A stretch of DNA of 64,000 bases from Streptomyces longwoodensis (GTDB lineage Bacteria > Actinomycetota > Actinomycetes > Streptomycetales > Streptomycetaceae), in NCBI RefSeq assembly GCF_001514125.1, contig NZ_KQ948556.1, forward strand, positions 63,648 through 127,647, written 5' to 3'. The position numbers and the translations under genes were made by a program. A model generated the notes under the pieces. It was not told the origin of the DNA. It made no database searches and saw only the letters and a program-made list of their open reading frames with translations. Positions within the stretch are counted from its first letter, which is position 1. The number at the start of each line of letters is the position of its first letter. Below, piece after piece: positions 59,843 through 64,000 of this stretch.

Positions 59843-59872
59843 TTGCCTCCGTCCTCCTCCTTGACGTAACGT
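59843..59872 (+). promoter_or_regulatory. Promoter of the second tRNA-fMet
   Basis: TTGCCT (59843-59848) and TAACGT (59867-59872) are spaced 18 bp and lie 13 nt before the tRNA 5' end, so this copy is independently transcribed. Confidence 0.55.
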
Positions 59873-59884
59873 TGCATTCACCGA

Positions 59885-59958
59885 CGCGGGGTGGAGCAGC
59901 TCGGTAGCTCGCTGGGCTCATAACCCAGAGGTCGCAGGTTCAAATCCTGTCCCCGCTA
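59885..59958 (+). tRNA. Initiator tRNA-Met (CAT), copy 2
   Basis: Identical over all 74 nt to the copy at 57501-57574, with the same initiator hallmarks. The flanks differ, so this is a duplicated gene rather than a larger repeat. Confidence 0.95.
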
Positions 59959-59963
59959 CTGAT

Positions 59964-60003
59964 CGACGAGGGCCGGAATCCGAAAGGGTTCCGGCCCTCG
60001 TCG
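59964..60003 (+). terminator. Terminator after second tRNA-fMet
   Basis: A 15-bp stem CGACGAGGGCCGGAA with its complement at 59989-60003 starts 6 nt after the tRNA. Confidence 0.85.
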
Positions 60004-60200
60004 TATGCCTGGCTCCGCCCTCCCGCTCGCTGCGGCTCTCCTTAAGAGTGGTTTAAACGCGGATTAAGCCTGCTTCGGCTTGTCTCTGCTACCCGAGGTA
60101 ACTGCAGGTCAGAGGGTCATACGAGGATTCGCGTTCCGGTTGGCAGGGGCAACCTTCCTGCGTATCGTCTGGCTTCGCCGACGGCGCCGCCCGCGCAGTG

Positions 60201-60214
60201 TGAGAGCGCTCTCA
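60201..60214 (+). promoter_or_regulatory. LacI-family operator upstream of GH16 gene
   Basis: TGAGAGCGCTCTCA is a perfect 14-bp palindrome 55 nt before the glucanase start. It has the central AGCGCT typical of streptomycete sugar-responsive LacI-family repressors such as CebR, whose site is TGGGAGCGCTCCCA. It implies oligosaccharide-controlled expression of the secreted glucanase. Confidence 0.75.
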
Positions 60215-60268
60215 GAACGCGCGCGTCGGCCAGGAAGACCCTCCCCGACGACAAGGTGTGTTCACCCC

Positions 60269-61558
60269 ATGGCCGCTCATCGCGCACGCAGATGGTCGTT
60301 CGGAGGGCTGGCGCTGCTGACGCTCGCCGCTCTCGCCGCCGCCCTCCTCTTCAACACCTCGGACTCGGCGACGAACCGCGCGAGCGCCGCCCCCGCCACC
60401 ACGACCTGGTCCGACGACTTCGACGGCGGCGCGGGCAGCGCGCCCAGCGCCGCGAAGTGGACCCTGGAGACGGGCGGCGGCGGCAACGGCAACCACGAGC
60501 TGCAGTACTACACGAACAGCACCGGCAACGCCGCCCTCGACGGCAACGGCCACCTGGTCATCACCGCCCGCAAGAACACGGACGCCGGCCTGAAGTGCTG
60601 GTACGGCACGTGCCAGTACACCTCGGCACGGTTGAACACGGCGAGGACCTTCACCCAGAAGTACGGCCACTTCGAATCCCGGATCAAGGTCCCGCGGGGC
60701 CAGGGCGTGTGGCCGGCGTTCTGGATGCTCGGCGACGACCTCGGCAGCGCGGGATGGCCCACCAGCGGCGAGATCGACATCATGGAGAACGTCGGCAAGG
60801 AGCCCGGCACCGTCCACGGCACGATCCACGGCCCCGGCTACTCCGGCGCGGGCGGCATCGGTGCCGGGTACACCCTCCCGAACGGCGCCTCGTTCGCCGA
60901 CGACTTCCACGTCTTCGCCGTCGACTGGAGCCCCTCGGCGATCACCTGGTCCGTGGACGGCAAGGCCTACGAGACCCGCACCCCCGCCGACGTGGGCGGC
61001 AACAAGTGGGTCTACGACCACCCGTTCTTCCTCATCCTGAACTTCGCGGTCGGCGGTGACTGGCCCGGCAGCCCGGACTCCGGCACCTCCTTCCCGCAGA
61101 CGATGACCGTCGACTACGTCCACGTCACCACCTCCGACTCCGGCACCGGCGCGGGCTCCGGCTCCGGCACCGCCACCCGGGCCGGCGCCCTCAAGGGGAT
61201 CGGCGACATGTGCGTGGACGTGGCCGGCGCCGGCACGGCCGACGGCACGCCCGTCCAGCTGCACCCCTGCACCGGCAACGACGCCCAGCGCTGGACCCTC
61301 GGCGGCGACGGCACCGTACGCGCCCTGGGCAAGTGCCTGGACGTGCAGGGCGGTTCGCACGACGACGGCGCGGTCGTCCAGCTCTACACCTGCAACGGCA
61401 CCCCGGCCCAGCAGTGGACGTACACCGCGGCCCGCGACCTGACCAACGTCGGCGCCGGGAAGTGCCTGGACGCCAAGGGCAACTCCGCCGCCGACGGCAC
61501 CCGCCTGCAGACCTGGACCTGCTCCGGCAACGCCAACCAGAAGTGGTCCCTCGTCTGA
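60269..61558 (+). CDS. Secreted GH16 endo-beta-1,3-glucanase with ricin-type carbohydrate-binding domain
   Basis: 429 residues from ATG 60269. The signal peptide (RRWSFGGLALLTLAALAAALLF) is followed by a GH16 domain whose catalytic block GEIDIMENVG lies near residue 167, with PAFWMLG before it. After a Gly/Ser linker comes a CBM13 beta-trefoil with three QxW-like repeats (AQRWTL, AQQWTY, NQKWSL) and paired cysteines. It would cleave laminarin-type beta-1,3-glucans of fungal or plant walls. The start is the ATG just before MAAHRARRW; longer frames are rejected. Confidence 0.92.
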   Translation: MAAHRARRWSFGGLALLTLAALAAALLFNTSDSATNRASAAPATTTWSDDFDGGAGSAPSAAKWTLETGGGGNGNHELQYYTNSTGNAALDGNGHLVITARKNTDAGLKCWYGTCQYTSARLNTARTFTQKYGHFESRIKVPRGQGVWPAFWMLGDDLGSAGWPTSGEIDIMENVGKEPGTVHGTIHGPGYSGAGGIGAGYTLPNGASFADDFHVFAVDWSPSAITWSVDGKAYETRTPADVGGNKWVYDHPFFLILNFAVGGDWPGSPDSGTSFPQTMTVDYVHVTTSDSGTGAGSGSGTATRAGALKGIGDMCVDVAGAGTADGTPVQLHPCTGNDAQRWTLGGDGTVRALGKCLDVQGGSHDDGAVVQLYTCNGTPAQQWTYTAARDLTNVGAGKCLDAKGNSAADGTRLQTWTCSGNANQKWSLV

Positions 61559-61620
61559 CCCCACCGCCCCACCCCACCCCCACCCCTCACCCCCACCCCT
61601 CACCCCCCAGAACCCTCCTC
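61559..61620 (+). repeat. Cytosine-rich direct-repeat tract
   Basis: Directly after the GH16 stop the plus strand is almost pure C with ACC/CACCCC units (several copies of CACCCCTCACC type), a low-complexity spacer before the GH64 gene. No function was recognised. Confidence 0.5.
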
Positions 61621-61661
61621 CGCGGCACCCGCACCGCCGCACTCCCCAAGGAGCACCCCTC

Positions 61662-62861
61662 ATGGCACCTCGTCACCAGCGCAGCCTGACCCGCCGCAAG
61701 ATGCTGTTCGCCCTCGGGGGCGCCGCCGTGGGCGTCCCGGCGATCGCCGCCATCGCCCCGCACGCCCTCGCGGGCCAGAGCGGCGGGTCCACGACCGCGG
61801 CGGGCGGCGCGCTCCCCGTCACCGTGGTCAACAACAGCGGGTCGTTCGCCAACGGTTCGGTGCACCTGTACGTGGTCGGCAACGCCGACGGCAAGCAGGT
61901 GCGGCTCACCCCGGACGGCACCCTCGCCCCGATCGCGCTCGCGGACAACGGTGCCGACGGCTTCACCGACTACGCGATACCGCTCGCCGGCAGCGGCGCG
62001 ACCACGCTGTCCCTGCCCCACATGTCGGGCCGCATCTACGTCTCGCTGGGCGCGAAGCTGAAGTTCAGGGCGGTGACCGACGGCAACGGCAACGCCGCCC
62101 TGCAGTACCCGGCCGGCTGGGTCGCCTCGGACCCCAACTACGGGATCCTGCACGACTGTGCGGAGTTCACCCACAACGCGGACGGGATGTTCTGCAACAC
62201 CACGATGGTGGACATGTTCAGCGTCCCGATGAGCATCCGGCTCACCGGGGAGAAGGACCAGACGACCGGCGCCGTGCGCGACGGCGGCCGCGCCGCGGCC
62301 TTCGCCGCGCTGCGGCAGGTGGAGGAGTTCGCCCCGCTGGTCGTGGACGACACCCGGATCATCGCCCCGGGCCACGGCCTGGACGCGGGCCTGTTCGCCA
62401 AGGACTACTTCGCCCCGTACATCGACGAGGTGTGGAGCACGTACACCGGCAAGGACCTCACGGTCACCACGAACGCGGGGACGTTCACCGGCCGCGTGCG
62501 CGGCGAGCGCCTGACGTTCGACGGCCCGGCGGCCGTGTCGTTCGCGCGGCCGTCCACCCGTGACGTCCTCTTCTGCGACGGCAACCTCGCCGCCCCCAAC
62601 GACGGGAAGACCGGCCCGGTGGCCGCCGTCCTGGGAGCGGCGTTCAACCGTTCCACCCTGATCAGCCATCCCGCGCAGCCGACCACCGACCCGGCGGCCT
62701 TCTACCGGGGCGCGCTCACCAACCACTACGCGCGGGCCGTCCACGCGGCCACCGTGGACGGCAAGGCCTACGGCTTCGCCTTCGACGACGTGGCCGACTT
62801 CGCCTCCTACGTCCAGGACACCAGGCCCACGGGCTTCACCCTCACCCTGACGGCGTTCTGA
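61662..62861 (+). CDS. Secreted GH64 beta-1,3-glucanase
   Basis: 399 residues. A twin-arginine signal (LTRRKMLFALGGAAVGVPAIAAI) is followed by a thaumatin-like/GH64 domain: LPVTVVNNSGSFANGSVHLYVVGN, MSGRIYVSLGAKLKF, DMFSVPMSIRLTG and FAKDYFAPYIDEVWSTY. GH64 enzymes release laminari-oligosaccharides from beta-1,3-glucan. AAGGAG 8 nt before ATG 61662 is a good ribosome site. It follows the GH16 gene by 103 nt and probably shares its LacI-type control. Confidence 0.9.
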   Translation: MAPRHQRSLTRRKMLFALGGAAVGVPAIAAIAPHALAGQSGGSTTAAGGALPVTVVNNSGSFANGSVHLYVVGNADGKQVRLTPDGTLAPIALADNGADGFTDYAIPLAGSGATTLSLPHMSGRIYVSLGAKLKFRAVTDGNGNAALQYPAGWVASDPNYGILHDCAEFTHNADGMFCNTTMVDMFSVPMSIRLTGEKDQTTGAVRDGGRAAAFAALRQVEEFAPLVVDDTRIIAPGHGLDAGLFAKDYFAPYIDEVWSTYTGKDLTVTTNAGTFTGRVRGERLTFDGPAAVSFARPSTRDVLFCDGNLAAPNDGKTGPVAAVLGAAFNRSTLISHPAQPTTDPAAFYRGALTNHYARAVHAATVDGKAYGFAFDDVADFASYVQDTRPTGFTLTLTAF

Positions 62862-62888
62862 GGCGCGGGACACGACACCCACGCACAA

Positions 62889-62926
62889 GGGCACCGCACT
62901 CCCCGGTCAGGGGGAGTGCGGTGCCC
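62889..62926. terminator. Terminator between GH64 gene and catR
   Basis: A 16-bp perfect stem (GGGCACCGCACTCCCC) with a GGTCAG loop lies between convergent genes. Confidence 0.85.
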
Positions 62927-62952
62927 TCGCGTGTGTCTACGGCCCTCCGGAC

Positions 62953-63369
62953 CTACGCGGCCGCGCAGTTGGGGCAGACGCCGCGGTAGGTGACCTCGAC
63001 GTCCGACACCGTGAAACCGAAGCGCTCGGAGTCGGGAAGGTCGGCCAGCGGGTTGCCCGACGGGTGCACGTCCCGGATCGCGCCGCACCGCGCGCACACC
63101 AGGTGGTGGTGGGGGCGGTGGGCGTTCGGGTCGTACCGCTTGGCGCGCTGGTCGGTGCTGACCTCGAGCACCTCGCCGAGGGTGACCAGCTCGCCGAGCG
63201 TGTTGTACACGGTCGCCCGGGAGATCTCCGGCAGCTTGGCGACGGCCCGTGCATGGACCTCGTCGGCCGTGAGGTGGACGTGCTCGCCGTCCAGGACCTC
63301 GGCCACGACACGCCTCTGCGCGGTCATCCGCCATCCGCGTCCGCGCAGCCGTTCCAGTAGGTCGCTCAT
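62953..63369 (-). CDS. catR: CatR: PerR/Fur-family peroxide-sensing repressor
   Basis: 138 residues from ATG 63369, beginning MSDLLERLRGRGWRMTAQRRVV. The winged-helix has EISRATVYNTLGEL, the metal site lies in HRPHHHLVC, and structural zinc pairs are C92/C95 and C132/C135. Streptomyces CatR represses the divergent catalase gene and itself until peroxide oxidises it. A 15-bp palindromic operator lies in the intergenic region. A longer in-frame extension to 63429 runs into that operator and is not used. Confidence 0.93.
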   Translation of the reverse strand: MSDLLERLRGRGWRMTAQRRVVAEVLDGEHVHLTADEVHARAVAKLPEISRATVYNTLGELVTLGEVLEVSTDQRAKRYDPNAHRPHHHLVCARCGAIRDVHPSGNPLADLPDSERFGFTVSDVEVTYRGVCPNCAAA

Positions 63370-63434
63370 ACCGGCCAGCGTAACAGCAACTGGACCAGGT
63401 TCCGAATAGGTGTGACTTTGGACGTTCATTTGAC

Positions 63435-63449
63435 TTGGACTGAGTCCAA
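63435..63449. promoter_or_regulatory. CatR operator in the catR-catalase intergenic region
   Basis: TTGGACTGAGTCCAA is a perfect inverted repeat about the central G (63442). It lies 66 nt before catR and 52 nt before the catalase start, as expected for a Fur/PerR-type box controlling both divergent genes. Confidence 0.8.
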
Positions 63450-63500
63450 TGTAGGATCGAGGCTGGCTTTGGCCGAAGAACAGGAACGCAGGAGGCGTAC

Positions 63501-64000
63501 GTGACGCAGGGACCGCTCACCACGGAGGCCGGTGCACCGGTGGCCGACAACCAGAACAGCGAGACCGCGGGCGTCGGCGGCCCGGTCCTCCTGCAGGACC
63601 AGCTCCTGCTGGAGAAGCTGGCCCACTTCAACCGGGAGCGCATTCCGGAGCGCGTGGTGCACGCCCGCGGTGCCGGCGCCTACGGCACCTTCACGGTGAC
63701 TGCCGACGTCACGCCGTACACGCGCGCCGCCTTCCTCTCCGCGGTGGGCAAGGAGACCGAGGTCTTCCTGCGCTTCTCGACCGTGGCCGGCAACCTCGGC
63801 GCCGCGGACGCCGTGCGCGACCCGCGGGGCTTCGCGCTGAAGTTCTACACCGAGGAGGGCAACTACGACCTCGTCGGCAACAACACCCCGGTGTTCTTCA
63901 TCCGGGACGCGATCAAGTTCCCGGATTTCATCCACACCCAGAAGCGCGACCCGTACACGGGCTCGACCGAGCCGGACAACGTGTGGGACTTCTGGTCCCT
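63501..64000 (+). CDS. catA: Monofunctional heme catalase, N-terminal part (continues past window)
   Basis: The frame opens at GTG 63501 behind a perfect AGGAGG at 63490-63495 and runs to the window edge with no stop, giving about 166 residues. ERVVHARGAGAYG holds the distal catalytic His (near 54), FLRFSTVAGNLGAADAVRDPRGFALKFY follows, and VGNNTPVFFIRD holds the distal Asn (near 126). It decomposes hydrogen peroxide. It is divergent from catR, so it is presumably CatR-regulated; the symbol follows that pairing. Confidence 0.93.
   Translation, partial: MTQGPLTTEAGAPVADNQNSETAGVGGPVLLQDQLLLEKLAHFNRERIPERVVHARGAGAYGTFTVTADVTPYTRAAFLSAVGKETEVFLRFSTVAGNLGAADAVRDPRGFALKFYTEEGNYDLVGNNTPVFFIRDAIKFPDFIHTQKRDPYTGSTEPDNVWDFWS

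Noticed and set aside
57501..59958. Genomic island bounded by tRNA direct repeats
   Set aside because: Both tRNA copies are complete, the enclosed DNA is a single host-like gene, and there is no integrase or partial tRNA 3' repeat.

Overview
The window is very GC-rich and its coding regions show strong third-position GC bias. It carries WhiB-, TerD/AIM24-, AdnAB- and mycoredoxin-type genes and is almost certainly chromosomal core sequence of a Streptomyces species. Gene order closely follows what I recall of the S. coelicolor region around SCO5150-SCO5207. The central part (DEAD-box helicase, DUF3107, TetR, DUF3152, MoeZ, alkyltransferase-like protein, AdnA, AdnB, NudC, mycoredoxin, UvrD2, WblC, ABC1 kinase, DUF2342, PDZ-S16, UPF0182) parallels the M. 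tuberculosis Rv3193c-Rv3211 neighbourhood. I see no integrated phage, plasmid or CRISPR array.

Layout. 1-3.5 kb: tail of a DUF6758-type gene, a PHP-domain phosphoesterase, a MarC membrane protein, a 50-residue ORF and a NYN-domain protein. 3.5-13.4 kb: a MITE-like palindrome, two alpha/beta hydrolases, a DEAD-box helicase with a long repetitive basic tail, a ferritin-fold protein, DUF3107, a TetR regulator and a DUF3152 putative zinc protease. 13.5-18.7 kb: a compact four-gene exopolysaccharide-type cassette (PelF-like glycosyltransferase, 8-TM protein, nucleotide-sugar epimerase, spherulin-4-type glycosidase). 18.8-26.3 kb: MoeZ, two tandem secreted tripeptidyl-aminopeptidase-like lipoproteins, a second MITE-like palindrome and a large pseudokinase/flippase-like fusion. 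26.5-39.8 kb: a DNA-repair and redox block (ATL, AdnA, AdnB, M20 dipeptidase, NudC, mycoredoxin, UvrD2). 39.8-41.2 kb: wblC (whiB7 orthologue) with a long leader that contains an AT-rich promoter element, an uORF and an intrinsic terminator, plus a coupled small gene. 41.3-44.8 kb: ABC1 kinase, E1-like protein and a YgjP-type metallopeptidase. 44.9-48.1 kb: a TerD-AIM24 fusion followed by two further AIM24 genes. 48.2-57.4 kb: NUDIX, DUF2342, NAD-dependent epimerase, MoaE, YlbL-type PDZ protease, PPA1309 and UPF0182. 57.5-60 kb: two identical initiator tRNA genes flanking a Sel1-repeat gene. 60-64 kb: two secreted beta-1,3-glucanases (GH16 with ricin-type lectin, GH64), CatR, and the start of the catalase it controls.

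How it works together. Most genes are housekeeping or stress functions: double-strand-break processing (AdnAB), helicases, NADH/NAD-cap turnover, mycothiol redox, peroxide defence, and intrinsic antibiotic resistance through WblC. The most promising under-described systems are the Pel-like cassette (13.5-18.7 kb), the AIM24 triplet (45-48 kb) and the two CTAG-bounded palindromic elements. The wblC leader is the clearest regulatory RNA in the window. Many genes have a TANNNT-like hexamer 6-8 nt before the start codon and no Shine-Dalgarno sequence, which suggests leaderless mRNAs.
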